Positions 50,821 to 64,000 are shown, numbered from the stretch's first letter. The stretch: DNA of 64,000 bases from Pseudomonas marginalis (GCF_900105325.1 NZ_FNSU01000003.1:3361501-3425500); one strand, 5' to 3'. The notes: a model not told the origin generated them from the letters alone. Numbers and translations: made by a program.

Positions 50821-53800
50821 GCCTTCAATCCTGCGTGTAGATCCTGCAAGCGACGCACGGTCTTTTCCGGACCGAACTTGAGCGCTTCGCAGATAGCTTC
50901 GCCAGCAGCAATAGTGGTGGTGCAGTAGATCTTGTGCTGCAAGGCATTACGGCGAATGGAGTAGGAATCCGCGATCGACTGGCGACCTTCGGTGGTATTG
51001 ATGATCAGCGTGACTTCATCATTCTTGATCATGTCGACCACATGCGGACGGCCTTCCGTCACCTTGTTCACGCGGCGCACTTTCAAGCCGGCCGCTTCGA
51101 TCAGCTTGGCGGTCCCGGCAGTTGCCACGATTTCAAAACCCAAGTTGATCAGATCACGGGCCACGCCTGCAACCAGCGGCTTGTCATCATCACGCACACT
51201 GATAAACGCAGTACCGCCGGTCGGCAGCACTTCGCTGGCGCCCATCTGGGCCTTGGCGAACGCTTCACCGAAGGTGTCGCCCACGCCCATCACTTCACCG
51301 GTGGACTTCATCTCCGGGCCCAGGATCGGGTCCACACCAGGGAATTTGGCAAATGGGAACACTGCCTCTTTCACACTGTAGAAGTTCGGAATGATTTCCT
51401 TGGTGAAGCCAATTTCCTTCAGGGTCTTACCAGCCATCACACGCGCAGCGATCATGGCCAGGGACACGCCGATGCACTTGGAAACGAACGGCACGGTACG
51501 CGAAGCACGCGGGTTGACTTCAATGACGTAGATGTCTTCGCCCTGCAGCGCCAACTGTACGTTCATCAGGCCGACAACACCCAACTCCAAGGCCATTTTC
51601 TTGACCTGCTCGCGCATCTCATCCTGGATATGTGCAGGCAACGAGTACGGCGGCAGCGAGCACGCGGAGTCACCGGAGTGAACGCCCGCCTGCTCGATGT
51701 GCTGCATGATCGCGCCGATGACCACGTCGGTACCGTCGCAAACTGCATCCACGTCCATTTCGATGGCGCAGTTGAGGAAGTGGTCCAGAAGCACCGGGCT
51801 GTCGTTGGACACTTTTACCGCATCACGCAGGTAACGCTTGAGCTCTTCTTCTTCGTAGACGATTTCCATGGCTCGGCCGCCCAGTACGTAGGACGGACGC
51901 ACCACCAGCGGGTAGCCGATCTTGCTGGCTGCACGGATGGCCTCGTCTTCGCTGCGCACGGTAGCGTTTGGCGGCTGGCGCAGGTTCAGGCGCTCAACCA
52001 TTTGCTGGAAGCGCTCACGGTCTTCGGCACGGTCGATGGCGTCTGGGCTGGTGCCGATGATTGGCACGCCGGCAGCCTCAAGGGCACGCGCCAGTTTCAG
52101 CGGGGTTTGGCCGCCGTACTGGACGATCACACCTTTTGGTTTCTCGACACGACAGATTTCCAACACGTCTTCCAACGTTACCGGCTCGAAGTACAGACGG
52201 TCTGAAGTGTCGTAGTCAGTGGAAACAGTTTCCGGGTTGCAGTTGACCATGATGGTCTCGTACCCGTCTTCGCGCAGCGCGAGGGCGGCGTGTACGCAGC
52301 AATAGTCGAATTCGATACCCTGGCCGATACGGTTCGGACCACCGCCCAGGATGATAATCTTGTCGCGGCCCGACGGCGCGGCCTCGCACTCTTCCTCGTA
52401 GGTGGAGTACAGGTACGCAGTGTCGGTGGCGAACTCGGCGGCACAGGTGTCAACGCGCTTGTAGACCGGGAAGATCTCCAGCTTGTGGCGATGCGTGCGC
52501 AGGTTTTTCTCGGTCACACCCAGCAGCTTGGCCAGGCGCTGGTCGGAGAAGCCTTTGCGCTTGAGGCGGAACATCATGTCGCGGTCGATGCTGGCCAGAC
52601 CCAAGGTCTTGACCTTCTCCTCTTCCTTGATCAGATCTTCGATCTGCACCAGGAACCACGGATCGATCATGTTCATGCCAAAGATGTCTTCGACAGTCAT
52701 GCCGGCGCGGAAGGCATCAGCCACATACCAGATACGCTCGGCGCCCGGTACGGTCAGCTCACGCTTGAGGATGCTCATGCTTTCCGGATTGCTCAGGTCG
52801 AGCTTCTCGTCCAGGCCGCAAACGCCCACTTCCAGGCCACGCAGGGCTTTCTGCAAGGACTCCTGGAAGGTCCGGCCGATAGCCATGACCTCACCCACCG
52901 ACTTCATCTGGGTGGTCAGGCGCGCGTCGGCCTTGGCGAACTTCTCGAAGGCAAAGCGTGGCAGCTTGGTCACGACATAGTCGATGGACGGCTCGAAGGA
53001 CGCCGGCGTAGCGCCGCCCGTGATTTCGTTTTGCAGTTCGTCCAGGGTGTAACCGATAGCCAGCTTGGCGGCGATACGCGCAATCGGGAAACCGGTCGCT
53101 TTCGATGCCAGCGCCGAAGAACGCGATACACGCGGGTTCATCTCGATCACGACCATGCGGCCGGTGTCCGGGCAGATGCCGAACTGAACGTTGGAACCAC
53201 CGGTTTCAACGCCGATCTCACGCAATACCGCCAAAGAGGCGTTACGCATGATCTGGTATTCCTTGTCCGTCAGGGTCTGCGCCGGAGCAACGGTGATCGA
53301 GTCACCGGTGTGCACACCCATCGGGTCGAAGTTTTCGATGGAGCAGACGATGATGCAATTGTCCTTTTTGTCGCGGACAACCTCCATCTCATACTCTTTC
53401 CAGCCAATCAGGGATTCGTCGATCAGCAGCTCTTTGGTCGGAGACAGGTCCAGGCCACGGGCGCAGATTTCTTCGAACTCTTCACGGTTGTAGGCAATGC
53501 CACCACCGGTGCCGCCCATGGTGAAGGACGGACGGATAATGCACGGGAAGCCCAGCTTTTCGAGAACTGCGTTGGCCTCCTCCATGCTGTGGGCGATACC
53601 GGAGCGCGGACAGTCAAGGCCGATGGACTTCATGGCCTTGTCGAAGCGCGAACGGTCTTCAGCCTTGTCGATGGTGTCGGCGTTGGCGCCGATCATCTCT
53701 ACGCCGAATTTTTCCAGGACGCCTTCGCGCTCCAGGTCCAGGGCGCAGTTCAATGCAGTCTGGCCGCCCATGGTCGGCAGCAGTGCGTCCGGACGCTCTT

Positions 53801-54038
53801 TCTCGATGATCTTGGCAACCGTCTGCCACTTGATCGGCTCGATGTAGGTAGCGTCGGCCATGTCCGGATCGGTCATGATGGTGGCCGGGTTGGAGTTCAC
53901 CAGGATGACGCGGTAACCCTCTTCGCGCAGGGCTTTACAGGCCTGGGCGCCGGAGTAGTCGAATTCGCAGGCCTGGCCGATAACGATCGGGCCAGCGCCG
54001 AGAATCAGGATGCTTTTTATGTCTGTACGTTTTGGCAT
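50817..54038 (-). CDS. carB: Carbamoyl-phosphate synthase large subunit
   Basis: Makes carbamoyl phosphate for arginine and pyrimidine synthesis with ammonia supplied by CarA. The 1073-residue protein is an internal duplication of two ATP-grasp halves: [20 protein letters not shown] at the N terminus, [13 protein letters not shown] in the first half, and [20 protein letters not shown] starting the second half near residue 555; an MGS-like allosteric domain (about 940-1073) binds UMP and ornithine in relatives. I use ATG 54038; an upstream TTG would add five residues. carA precedes it by 104 bases. Confidence 0.98.
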   Translation of the reverse strand: MPKRTDIKSILILGAGPIVIGQACEFDYSGAQACKALREEGYRVILVNSNPATIMTDPDMADATYIEPIKWQTVAKIIEKERPDALLPTMGGQTALNCALDLEREGVLEKFGVEMIGANADTIDKAEDRSRFDKAMKSIGLDCPRSGIAHSMEEANAVLEKLGFPCIIRPSFTMGGTGGGIAYNREEFEEICARGLDLSPTKELLIDESLIGWKEYEMEVVRDKKDNCIIVCSIENFDPMGVHTGDSITVAPAQTLTDKEYQIMRNASLAVLREIGVETGGSNVQFGICPDTGRMVVIEMNPRVSRSSALASKATGFPIARIAAKLAIGYTLDELQNEITGGATPASFEPSIDYVVTKLPRFAFEKFAKADARLTTQMKSVGEVMAIGRTFQESLQKALRGLEVGVCGLDEKLDLSNPESMSILKRELTVPGAERIWYVADAFRAGMTVEDIFGMNMIDPWFLVQIEDLIKEEEKVKTLGLASIDRDMMFRLKRKGFSDQRLAKLLGVTEKNLRTHRHKLEIFPVYKRVDTCAAEFATDTAYLYSTYEEECEAAPSGRDKIIILGGGPNRIGQGIEFDYCCVHAALALREDGYETIMVNCNPETVSTDYDTSDRLYFEPVTLEDVLEICRVEKPKGVIVQYGGQTPLKLARALEAAGVPIIGTSPDAIDRAEDRERFQQMVERLNLRQPPNATVRSEDEAIRAASKIGYPLVVRPSYVLGGRAMEIVYEEEELKRYLRDAVKVSNDSPVLLDHFLNCAIEMDVDAVCDGTDVVIGAIMQHIEQAGVHSGDSACSLPPYSLPAHIQDEMREQVKKMALELGVVGLMNVQLALQGEDIYVIEVNPRASRTVPFVSKCIGVSLAMIAARVMAGKTLKEIGFTKEIIPNFYSVKEAVFPFAKFPGVDPILGPEMKSTGEVMGVGDTFGEAFAKAQMGASEVLPTGGTAFISVRDDDKPLVAGVARDLINLGFEIVATAGTAKLIEAAGLKVRRVNKVTEGRPHVVDMIKNDEVTLIINTTEGRQSIADSYSIRRNALQHKIYCTTTIAAGEAICEALKFGPEKTVRRLQDLHAGLKA

Positions 54039-54142
54039 GGGTTTGTCACTCAAATCCGCAGGTCAGTCGGCAAGCCGTCTTGAACAATCTTCGAAGAGCC
54101 TGCAGGGGCCACCAAGGTAGGGGCCGCCCGCAGGCCGCTCAG

Positions 54143-55279
54143 TCAGCGTCGCTTGGCCATCTCATTGATGAAACGGTCGAACAGCGGTGCTACGTCGTTC
54201 GGGCCCGGGCTTGCTTCAGGGTGGCCCTGGAAGCTGAACGCGCTCTTGTCAGTACGCTCGATACCCTGCAGGGAACCGTCGAACAACGACTTGTGAATCG
54301 CGCGGACATTGCTCGGCAAGGTCGCTTCATCCACCGCAAAACCGTGGTTCTGGCTGGTGATCATCACAACGCCGGTGTCCAGGTCCTGCACAGGGTGGTT
54401 GGCGCCGTGATGACCATGACCCATTTTCAGGGTCTTGGCACCGGAGGCCAGCGCCAGCAGCTGGTGACCGAGGCAGATGCCAAATACCGGAATCTCGGTT
54501 TCCAGCACTTCCTTGATGGCCTGGATGGCGTAGTCACAAGGCTCCGGATCACCCGGGCCGTTGGACAGGAACACGCCGTCAGGTTGCAGGGCCAGCACGT
54601 CGCTGGCAGGCGTTTGCGCCGGCACCACGGTCACGCGGCACCCACGCTCGACCAGCATACGCAGGATGTTGTACTTGACGCCGTAGTCGTATGCGACCAC
54701 GTGATACGGCAGGTCAGCCGCTTCGATAGTCTCGTGGCTGTCGGTCTTCAAGTCCCAGACAGTGGAGCGCCACTCGTACTGCTCCTTGGTGCTGACGACT
54801 TTCGCCAGGTCCATGCCTTTCAGGCCTGGGAAGCCTTGCGCTGCAGCAATCGCCGCGGCTTCGGAAATATTGTCACCGACCATGATGCAGCCATTCTGCG
54901 AGCCCTTTTCACGCAGGATGCGCGTCAGGCGGCGCGTATCGATACCGGCGATCGCCACAACGTTGTTGGCTTTCAGGTAATCGGACAGCGACATCGTGTT
55001 ACGCCAGTTGCTCGCAACCAGTGGCAGATCACGAATGACCAGACCCGCCGACCAGACACGATCAGACTCAACGTCTTCCGGCGTAGTACCGGTGTTGCCG
55101 ATGTGCGGATAGGTCAGGGTAACTATCTGTTGGGCGTAGGAAGGATCGGTAAGGATTTCCTGATAGCCGGTCATGGCGGTGTTAAACACCACCTCTCCAA
55201 CGGTTTGACCGTCGGCTCCAATGGCTTCGCCGCGAAAAATGCTGCCATCAGCAAGGGCGAGTATGGCTGGCTTAGTCAA
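54143..55279 (-). CDS. carA: Carbamoyl-phosphate synthase small subunit
   Basis: Class I glutamine amidotransferase that feeds ammonia to CarB. The 378-residue protein has the N-terminal small-subunit domain ([20 protein letters not shown]) and the C-terminal amidotransferase with nucleophile Cys in [13 protein letters not shown] and the catalytic His-Pro-Glu in [13 protein letters not shown]. The start is TTG at 55279, with GGGAGG upstream. The P. aeruginosa operon carries an extra ORF between carA and carB; here the 104-base gap is too short for it. The leader holds a strong terminator-like hairpin. Confidence 0.97.
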   Translation of the reverse strand: MTKPAILALADGSIFRGEAIGADGQTVGEVVFNTAMTGYQEILTDPSYAQQIVTLTYPHIGNTGTTPEDVESDRVWSAGLVIRDLPLVASNWRNTMSLSDYLKANNVVAIAGIDTRRLTRILREKGSQNGCIMVGDNISEAAAIAAAQGFPGLKGMDLAKVVSTKEQYEWRSTVWDLKTDSHETIEAADLPYHVVAYDYGVKYNILRMLVERGCRVTVVPAQTPASDVLALQPDGVFLSNGPGDPEPCDYAIQAIKEVLETEIPVFGICLGHQLLALASGAKTLKMGHGHHGANHPVQDLDTGVVMITSQNHGFAVDEATLPSNVRAIHKSLFDGSLQGIERTDKSAFSFQGHPEASPGPNDVAPLFDRFINEMAKRR

Positions 55280-55324
55280 GAAGACCTCCCGTAAATAAAG
55301 CCTGAAAGGGCGATCGCAGGTTGT

Positions 55325-55439
55325 AAAAAAGCGGAGTGACGTATGGACACGTCACCCCGCTTCTTCACTGAATTATTCTGCGCGCTTTTAGTGGACACAC
55401 TAAAGCTGTAGCTTACAGAAAAAGGCTTTTTTGGTCCAC
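55325..55439 (-). promoter_or_regulatory. Structured carA leader with terminator hairpin
   Basis: On the minus strand GCGGGGTGACGT (55360-55349), loop GTCCAT, ACGTCACTCCGC (55342-55331), then T6 (55330-55325): a strong intrinsic terminator 46 bases before carA. Upstream, GTGGAC (55439-55434) can pair with GTCCAC (55396-55391), enclosing CTGTA/TACAG. No leader peptide is obvious. Confidence 0.6.
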
Positions 55440-55492
55440 CGCTAATGAGCCTTAAAGGCAGGAGAATGCGACGGGACGTCGCTTAGCGGGTA

Positions 55493-55529
55493 AAAACGGG
55501 GCCTTAGGATAATCCCGAGGCCCGGTTTT
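55493..55529 (-). terminator. Terminator of dapB
   Basis: AAAACCGGGCCT and AGGCCCCGTTTTTA on the minus strand pair with one mismatch, around a 12-base loop, and end in a T tract. It starts ten bases after the dapB stop. Confidence 0.85.
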
Positions 55530-55538
55530 AGCTACTGC

Positions 55539-57480
<1,942 letters not shown>

Positions 57481-57798
57481 AAGTCTTTGCACTCTTAAGG
57501 ACGTTCAGCCAGACCCTCCTGAGCCTGGCTAAACTCGTTGAGCCCCAATACAGGCCCGGACCCAACTCACGTCAATTCAACGATCCTGGTCATTACTACT
57601 TTTTAGCCAGGGACCCGGCCAAAAACGCGGTATTTATTGCTCGGAAAGCAGGAGCATCCCCGATCACACCGCCAACATCCGAACGCTGTCGCATGCTGTA
57701 AAAATTCACATACCCCAGACACGCCAACGCGGGAGCAAGCTCCCGCGCGGCGACATCCTACCAGTCACCGCTTGATAGCGGTCAACCGGGCGACCAAC
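57481..57798 (-). other. 318-base region between dnaK and dnaJ
   Basis: No gene is visible. A palindrome GCGGGAGC-AA-GCTCCCGC (57729-57746) resembles a single REP-type element and may cap dnaK mRNA. Several in-frame open stretches on either strand are short and lack ribosome sites. I find no sigma-32 promoter directly before dnaJ. Confidence 0.5.
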
Positions 57799-59712
<1,914 letters not shown>

Positions 59713-59790
59713 GATTTACTCTCCCGAAACTTGAATTTGGTTGCCGCAGCAGTGGTGGCTAACTGCGGTAGCACTTAAACGCTTGACTTA

Positions 59791-59819
59791 TAAATGGGGG
59801 CCTTGCGGCGGATTTCAAG
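59791..59819 (-). promoter_or_regulatory. Sigma-32 promoter of dnaK
   Basis: CTTGAA (59819-59814), 14 bases, CCCCATTTA (59799-59791) on the minus strand; a near-perfect heat-shock promoter. The TGA inside CTTGAA is the grpE stop codon. Confidence 0.9.
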
Positions 59820-60375
59820 CCTGCTCATCAATAGAAGGTGCAACGGGTGCAGGAGCCTTGCTCACTACCACCATTGCAGGGCGCAACAGGCGACCGTTGA
59901 GCTGATAGCCCTTCTGGAACACTTTCAACACACTGTTGGGTTCGAGGTCGTGGCTTTCTTGCATGGCCATGGCCTGGTGAAGCTCAGCGCTGAACGGTTC
60001 GCCGCCTTGCGGATCAATGGCTTCCAGCTGATAACGCTTCAGGGTGTCCTGAAACATTTTCAGGGTCAGTTCGATCCCTTCGCGCATCGGGCGGATGTTT
60101 TCGTCATCCGGGTTGGACAACTCTAGGCCACGCTCCAGGCTGTCAATAATTGGCAGCAGGTCGCCCGCGAACTTCTCCAGCCCGAACTTGTGAGCTTTTT
60201 CTACGTCCTGCTCGGCACGGCGGCGGACGTTCTGCAGATCGGCGGCAACACGCAAAGACTGATCCTGCGCAGCGGCCAACTGCTCTTCGAGCACTTGCAC
60301 ACGAGTTGCCAGTTCATCACCGACAGCCGAATTGGCGTCCGGAGTTTGCGTATCCTGCGTCTGTTCGTCAGCCAT
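59815..60375 (-). CDS. grpE: Nucleotide exchange factor GrpE
   Basis: Dimeric thermosensor that releases ADP from DnaK. The 186-residue protein has a long N-terminal helix ([40 protein letters not shown]) and the C-terminal beta domain with the GrpE signature ([26 protein letters not shown]). It is the first gene of grpE-dnaK-dnaJ-dapB. AAAGGAGA precedes the ATG. Confidence 0.97.
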   Translation of the reverse strand: MADEQTQDTQTPDANSAVGDELATRVQVLEEQLAAAQDQSLRVAADLQNVRRRAEQDVEKAHKFGLEKFAGDLLPIIDSLERGLELSNPDDENIRPMREGIELTLKMFQDTLKRYQLEAIDPQGGEPFSAELHQAMAMQESHDLEPNSVLKVFQKGYQLNGRLLRPAMVVVSKAPAPVAPSIDEQA

Positions 60376-60428
60376 AGATTTCTCCTTTCAAAATCATGCG
60401 CGAACTCAACTCGCGCTTCTGTTCCGGT

Positions 60429-60456
60429 ATATGGGGCCACAATTTCCAGGTTCAAG
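60429..60456 (-). promoter_or_regulatory. Sigma-32 promoter of grpE
   Basis: CTTGAA (60456-60451), 14 bases, CCCCATAT (60436-60429) on the minus strand, with CCC before CTTGAA as in the consensus. It lies 54 bases before grpE. Confidence 0.9.
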
Positions 60457-60589
60457 GGTGCAGGCTCTACCAAAAGTCTTTCGCCTGCCCCAGATCAACT
60501 TCGACCCGATCATTCTCCTTTGCACTAAAAAACCCGGGCGACCGAGCAAATTGAGCTAAGCATCAGGATTGTCAGCCCAGAACAAAACA

Positions 60590-60605
60590 CTGTATAAATA
60601 ACCAG
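60590..60605. promoter_or_regulatory. LexA box of recN
   Basis: CTGTATAAATAACCAG fits the CTG-N10-CAG SOS operator with an AT-rich centre. It lies 24-39 bases before the recN start, as expected for an SOS gene. Confidence 0.9.
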
Positions 60606-60629
60606 ACCTAAAGCCTGGGAGCGGCCGTC

Positions 60630-62303
60630 ATGCTCGTGCACCTGTCTGTACACAACTACGCCATCGTTGAACATCTGGATCTCGAACTGGATCGCGGGAT
60701 GAGCGTAATCACAGGCGAAACCGGCGCCGGCAAGTCAATCATGCTCGACGCCCTGGGCCTGACCCTGGGCGACCGCGCCGACAGTGGCGTGGTGCGCCCC
60801 GGCGCGGATAAGGCCGACATTCTGGCCACCTTCGACCTCGCGGACATCCCCGAAGCCGAAGCCTGGCTGGTCGAGCGCGACCTTAATAACGACGGTCCGT
60901 GCATCCTGCGCCGAGTCATCACCGCCGAGGGCCGCTCGCGCGGCTATATCAATGGAACCCCCTGCCCCCTTGGCGACCTGAAGGCCCTGGGTGAACTGCT
61001 GATCGACATCCATAGCCAGCATGAACACCAATCCCTGCTCAAAACCGACACCCATCGCCGCCTGCTCGACGAATACGCTGGCGCCACCGACCTTGCCCGA
61101 CAGGTACAACTGGCCGCCCAGCGCTGGCGCCAAACCCGACAGGAGCTGGAGCGACTGTCCAATTCCGGCGATGAGCAACGCGCTCGCCATCAATTGCTCA
61201 GCTATCAGCTTGAAGAGCTGGAAAGCCTGGGTCTTGGCGAAACCGAGCTGGAACAACTGGAACAGGAACACAAGAATCTCACCAACGCCGAAACCCTGCT
61301 GTCTATCTGCCGCCAGGTGGTGGAGCAATGCAGCGAGAGCGATTCCGGCAATGTGCTCAATGCGCTCACGGCCAGCCTCAACCGACTGTCCAGTGTTAAC
61401 AGCGCCTCAAGCTCACTGAATGAAGCCACCACCCTGCTGACCAGTGCGCAAATCCAGGTAGAAGAAGCCGTCGGCGAACTCAATCGCTTTCTTGATCATT
61501 TCGACGCTGACCCGGCGCGGCTGCAGGAAATAGAAGAGCGCCTGGACACCATCTATACGCTGGCGCGCAAACATCGAATCCAGCCCACCGAAGTGGCAAC
61601 CATGCAGCAGAAGCTGCTGGATGAAATCGAGACCCTGAACGCGAATGACGAATCCATTGAGCGACTGGGCCAAGAGCTCGGCTCTTTTGCCCGCCACTAT
61701 CAGGAGAAGGCCCGCGAGCTGAGCGATCTGCGCCAACAGGCCGCCACCAGCCTGGCTGGCGCCGTCGAGCAGGAAATTCAGCGCCTGGGCATGCCGGGCG
61801 GGCGCTTTACCATCGAGTTGCGCACCAACGCCAGCAATGAACTGCAGCCCTACGGCCTGGAGCAGGTAGAACTACTGGTCAGCGCCAACCCGGGGCAACC
61901 GCTCAAGGCACTGGCAAAGGTGGCGTCTGGTGGTGAGCTGTCGCGAATCAGCCTGGCGATCCAAGTGATTACCGCGCAAACCTCACGGGTACCGACACTG
62001 GTGTTCGATGAAGTAGACGTAGGTATCGGTGGCCCCACGGCGGAAATTGTGGGTCAGTTACTGCGCCGCCTGGGGGATCGCGGCCAGGTGCTGACCGTTA
62101 CTCACTTGCCACAAGTGGCGGCTCAAGGACATCAGCACTTGTTTGTGCACAAGGTGAGAGACAGCGAAGCGACACACACAGCGGTATCCAAGCTGAACAA
62201 GTCGGAGCGCGTGGAAGAAGTGGCGCGGATGCTCGGAGGGATCGACCTGACCAAAGAATCTTTGGCACACGCGAAGAAAATGGTCGTAGCCGCCAAGGCC
62301 TGA
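60630..62303 (+). CDS. recN: DNA repair protein RecN
   Basis: SMC-like ATPase that holds broken DNA ends together during recombination. The 557-residue protein has Walker A ITGETGAGKSIMLDAL (about 28-43), two long coiled-coil segments (about 165-230 and 280-375), the ABC signature VASGGELSRISLAIQ and Walker B TLVFDEVDVGIGGPTAEIVG. TGGGAG lies upstream of the ATG. The LexA box puts it in the SOS regulon. Confidence 0.97.
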   Translation: MLVHLSVHNYAIVEHLDLELDRGMSVITGETGAGKSIMLDALGLTLGDRADSGVVRPGADKADILATFDLADIPEAEAWLVERDLNNDGPCILRRVITAEGRSRGYINGTPCPLGDLKALGELLIDIHSQHEHQSLLKTDTHRRLLDEYAGATDLARQVQLAAQRWRQTRQELERLSNSGDEQRARHQLLSYQLEELESLGLGETELEQLEQEHKNLTNAETLLSICRQVVEQCSESDSGNVLNALTASLNRLSSVNSASSSLNEATTLLTSAQIQVEEAVGELNRFLDHFDADPARLQEIEERLDTIYTLARKHRIQPTEVATMQQKLLDEIETLNANDESIERLGQELGSFARHYQEKARELSDLRQQAATSLAGAVEQEIQRLGMPGGRFTIELRTNASNELQPYGLEQVELLVSANPGQPLKALAKVASGGELSRISLAIQVITAQTSRVPTLVFDEVDVGIGGPTAEIVGQLLRRLGDRGQVLTVTHLPQVAAQGHQHLFVHKVRDSEATHTAVSKLNKSERVEEVARMLGGIDLTKESLAHAKKMVVAAKA

Positions 62304-62331
62304 GCCGAGCTTTTCCTTATTATAGAAAGCA

Positions 62332-62357
62332 CGAAGGCGACCCCAGGGTCGCCTTCG
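62332..62357. terminator. Hairpin between recN and fur
   Basis: CGAAGGCGACCC / GGGTCGCCTTCG with a two-base centre; placed between convergent genes and probably bidirectional, although T tracts are short. Confidence 0.75.
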
Positions 62358-62388
62358 ATCGTTTCGCAGAGCAATTCTGCGTCGCTTT

Positions 62389-62793
62389 TTACTTTTTCTT
62401 ACGGATGTACAACACAAGATTGTGGTCGACCAAATCGAAACCATGCTCCTCAGCAATTTCGTGCTGGAGCTTTTCGATTGCCGGGCTGGTGAACTCGATA
62501 ACCTCATTGGTATCCAGGTCAACCATGTGGTCGTGATGACCACCGTCAGCCAATTCGAACACTGCATGACCGCCGTCGAAATTATGACGAACCACCAGCC
62601 CTGCGGCTTCAAACTGGGTCAGTACACGGTAAACCGTGGCCAGGCCGACGTCCTCGTTAGACTCCATCAGCGCCTTGTAAACATCCTCGGCACTCATGTG
62701 GCGCTGCTCAGCAGAATCGAGCATTTGTAGAATCTTGACTCGTGGCAGAGTCACTTTAAGACCGGCTTTGCGTAGTTCGCTATTTTCAACCAT
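62389..62793 (-). CDS. fur: Ferric uptake regulator
   Basis: Fe(II)-dependent repressor of iron uptake genes, and of prrF in this same window. From ATG 62793 the 134-residue protein starts MVENSELRKAGLKVTLPRVK and has a winged helix (SAEDVYKALMES, LATVYRVLTQFEAAGLV) and the metal site HHDH (86-89). It contains no cysteine, so the CxxC structural zinc site of E. coli Fur is absent; P. aeruginosa Fur, as I recall, has one. A longer frame starts upstream but lacks homology. It diverges from bamE. Confidence 0.97.
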   Translation of the reverse strand: MVENSELRKAGLKVTLPRVKILQMLDSAEQRHMSAEDVYKALMESNEDVGLATVYRVLTQFEAAGLVVRHNFDGGHAVFELADGGHHDHMVDLDTNEVIEFTSPAIEKLQHEIAEEHGFDLVDHNLVLYIRKKK

Positions 62794-62817
62794 GGTTAGC
62801 TTTCTCGCGGATGCTGC

Positions 62818-62846
62818 TTCGCAGCTTCTCTTAATACGGGTATGAT
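62818..62846 (+). promoter_or_regulatory. Predicted bamE promoter
   Basis: TTCGCA (62818-62823), 17 bases, TATGAT (62841-62846), start near 62853. It lies in the 98-base gap between divergent fur and bamE. Confidence 0.55.
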
Positions 62847-62891
62847 CGGCGTTTACGTTGTCCCAGCCAAGATAGTGGAAGTCGCCCACCG

Positions 62892-63419
62892 ATGCAAAAC
62901 ACCAAGCTCTTGCTAACCAGTTTCACCTTTGTGGGACTGCTCGCACTCGCCGGTTGTTCATTCCCCGGGGTTTACAAAATCGACATCCAGCAGGGCAATG
63001 TCGTCACGCAGGACATGATAGACCAGTTACGCCCGGGAATGACCCGACGGCAAGTACGGTTTATTATGGGCAACCCCCTGCTGACCGACACTTTCCACGC
63101 CGATCGCTGGGATTATCTCTACAGCCTGCAGCCTGGTGGCGGTGAACGCCAACAGGAGCGTGTCAGCGTCATTTTCAATGGCAATGACCAGCTTGTCAGC
63201 CTGTCGGGTGACTTCATGCCAGGCGTAAGCCGTGATCAAGCGCTGCTCGGCAACGATAACGGCACAAACGTGACTGCCCCTGTGCAGGAAAGCGAGAAGC
63301 CGAAGTCCGAAGTACCAGCCAAGCCAGGCTCCTTGCTCGACAAGATCCAGAAAGACGTCGACGGGGTCGAAACGGTCCCTGTCCCGACGCCTCAGCCTCT
63401 GGACACCAGCCCGCAGTAA
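62892..63419 (+). CDS. bamE: Outer-membrane assembly lipoprotein BamE (OmlA)
   Basis: Lipoprotein of the BAM complex that inserts beta-barrel proteins; known as OmlA in pseudomonads. The 175-residue precursor has a lipobox LALAGC (Cys22), then the SmpA/OmlA domain ([51 protein letters not shown]). A Pro/Glu/Lys-rich C-terminal tail of about 60 residues goes beyond the E. coli protein. Divergence from fur is conserved in Pseudomonas. Confidence 0.95.
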   Translation: MQNTKLLLTSFTFVGLLALAGCSFPGVYKIDIQQGNVVTQDMIDQLRPGMTRRQVRFIMGNPLLTDTFHADRWDYLYSLQPGGGERQQERVSVIFNGNDQLVSLSGDFMPGVSRDQALLGNDNGTNVTAPVQESEKPKSEVPAKPGSLLDKIQKDVDGVETVPVPTPQPLDTSPQ

Positions 63420-63434
63420 CATTGCGGCGCATAT

Positions 63435-63460
63435 AAAAAGCCCGGCATGCCGGGCTTTTT
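63435..63460. terminator. Bidirectional terminator of bamE and rnfH
   Basis: A perfect 26-base palindrome centred on GGCATGCC, flanked by A5 and T5, between convergent genes. Confidence 0.93.
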
Positions 63461-63481
63461 GTTGCCTGTCATTCAACCAGC

Positions 63482-63784
63482 TTATGGATGCTGCCGCTTC
63501 GCCAACGCCGCCCTGGCGGCACGCAGCCTGCGCACTTCTTTAGGGTCCACAAGCAAGGGCCGATAGATTTCAATGCGATCGCCCGATTGCACGGGACGCA
63601 CCTCAGCATCCGTGACGACCTTACCGAATACCCCCAAGGGGCAAGCAGCCAGATCCAGTTCAGGAAACTGCATAGCCATCCCTGACAACTGCACTGCTGC
63701 ACGCAGACTGGTTCCCGAAGCCACCGTCAGCGCCAGCAGAACCTGGCGATCCTCGGCGGCATAAACCACCTCGATCTCAACCAT
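63482..63784 (-). CDS. rnfH: RnfH-family ubiquitin-like protein
   Basis: A 100-residue beta-grasp protein (MVEIEVVYAAEDRQVLLALT, LDLAACPLGVFGKVV, DRIEIYRPLLVDPKEVRRLR). It was named from the rnf locus of Rhodobacter, but its function is not established. Start at ATG 63784. It overlaps the end of ratA by eight bases, the usual ratA-rnfH pair. Confidence 0.93.
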   Translation of the reverse strand: MVEIEVVYAAEDRQVLLALTVASGTSLRAAVQLSGMAMQFPELDLAACPLGVFGKVVTDAEVRPVQSGDRIEIYRPLLVDPKEVRRLRAARAALAKRQHP

Positions 63785-64000
63785 GCAATTGCTTGGCTCG
63801 CTGGCAGAATGCATCCACCAGGGTATTGGCCGCCTGATTGAACAACGGCCCCAATGTGGCCCGCACAATCGGCCCAGCGTAATCAAACGACAAATCCAGG
63901 CTGATCTTGCAGGCCTTGTCGGTAAGCGCCTTGAAAACCCATACACCATGCAGCTGGGTAAACGGCCCTTCCTGCAAATTCATTTCAATGGACTTGCCCG
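63777..64000 (-). CDS. ratA: RatA-family START-domain protein, 5' end cut by window edge
   Basis: C-terminal 74 codons of a polyketide-cyclase/START-like protein (GKSIEMNLQEGPFTQLHGVW, then LSFDYAGPIVRATLGPLFNQ). In E. coli RatA was described as a toxin that blocks 70S formation; mitochondrial relatives (COQ10) bind ubiquinone, and a role in respiration is equally possible. The open frame runs off the window end. smpB would be expected beyond. Confidence 0.92.
   Translation of the reverse strand, partial: GKSIEMNLQEGPFTQLHGVWVFKALTDKACKISLDLSFDYAGPIVRATLGPLFNQAANTLVDAFCQRAKQLHG

Noticed and set aside
63777..64000. A toxin of a toxin-antitoxin pair (RatA with RnfH)
   Set aside because: RatA/RnfH are conserved housekeeping neighbours of smpB; the START-like fold fits ubiquinone binding, and the antitoxin role of RnfH has not been shown as far as I know.

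Overview
This window is a stretch of the core chromosome of a fluorescent-group Pseudomonas (P. fluorescens complex or a close relative). The reasons are: gene order that matches, from memory, the PAO1 block ilvI-mrcB-prrF-dksA-cbrAB-crcZ-pcnB-folK-panBC-pgi-acs-pnp-infB-nusA-ftsH-carAB-dnaKJ-recN-fur-omlA; high GC with strong GC3; Pseudomonas-specific sRNAs (PrrF, CrcZ); and a REP/REPIN element of the type common in this group. I see no prophage, insertion sequence, CRISPR array or obvious genomic island.

Layout. (1) 1-7.9 kb: 5' part of ilvI, a YqcC-like gene, a frameshifted TPR lipoprotein gene and mrcB on the minus strand; then a phosphotransferase/P-loop kinase fusion, a pentapeptide-repeat protein and a small TfoX-C-domain protein on the plus strand. 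(2) 8.0-11.4 kb, iron and heme: a single PrrF sRNA behind a Fur-box promoter, convergent with hmuTUV (heme ABC transporter); a Rieske protein diverges from hmuT across a second Fur-like box. (3) 11.3-15 kb: sfsA, a class I aminotransferase, a candidate small ORF, dksA, gluQ and a REPIN. (4) 15.1-20.3 kb: the complete carbon catabolite control module cbrX-cbrA-cbrB-crcZ, with a CbrB site and a sigma-54 promoter for crcZ. (5) 20.4-33.1 kb: pcnB-folK-panB-panC (no panD), pgi, acs, an MpaB-family protein, an rRNA-type methyltransferase and a large DUF748 protein. (6) 33.2-49.5 kb, all minus strand: a double-BON protein, then pnp, rpsO, truB, rbfA, infB, nusA, rimP, tRNA-fMet, tRNA-Leu, secG, tpiA, glmM, folP, ftsH and rlmE, covering translation, RNA decay, cell-wall precursor and quality control. 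(7) 49.6-64 kb: yhbY, then on the minus strand a DUF4149 gene, greA, carB, carA, dapB, dnaJ, dnaK and grpE, with sigma-32 promoters before grpE and dnaK; then recN behind a LexA box, fur, bamE/omlA, rnfH and a partial ratA.

How the parts connect. Fur is encoded at 62.4-62.8 kb, and the window also holds likely Fur targets (prrF, hmuTUV). CbrAB drives CrcZ, which titrates Hfq/Crc. The rimP-nusA-infB operon begins with an initiator tRNA and passes through terminator-like hairpins. The heat-shock genes carry clear sigma-32 promoters.

No wholly new multi-gene system stands out. The best leads are regulatory or lineage-specific: the G-tract frameshift in the lipoprotein gene, a hairpin between Shine-Dalgarno and start codon downstream of greA, the structured carA leader with a terminator, the terminators inside the rimP leader, the missing panD and heme-receptor genes, a 53-codon ORF before dksA, and a poorly described kinase-like fusion protein.
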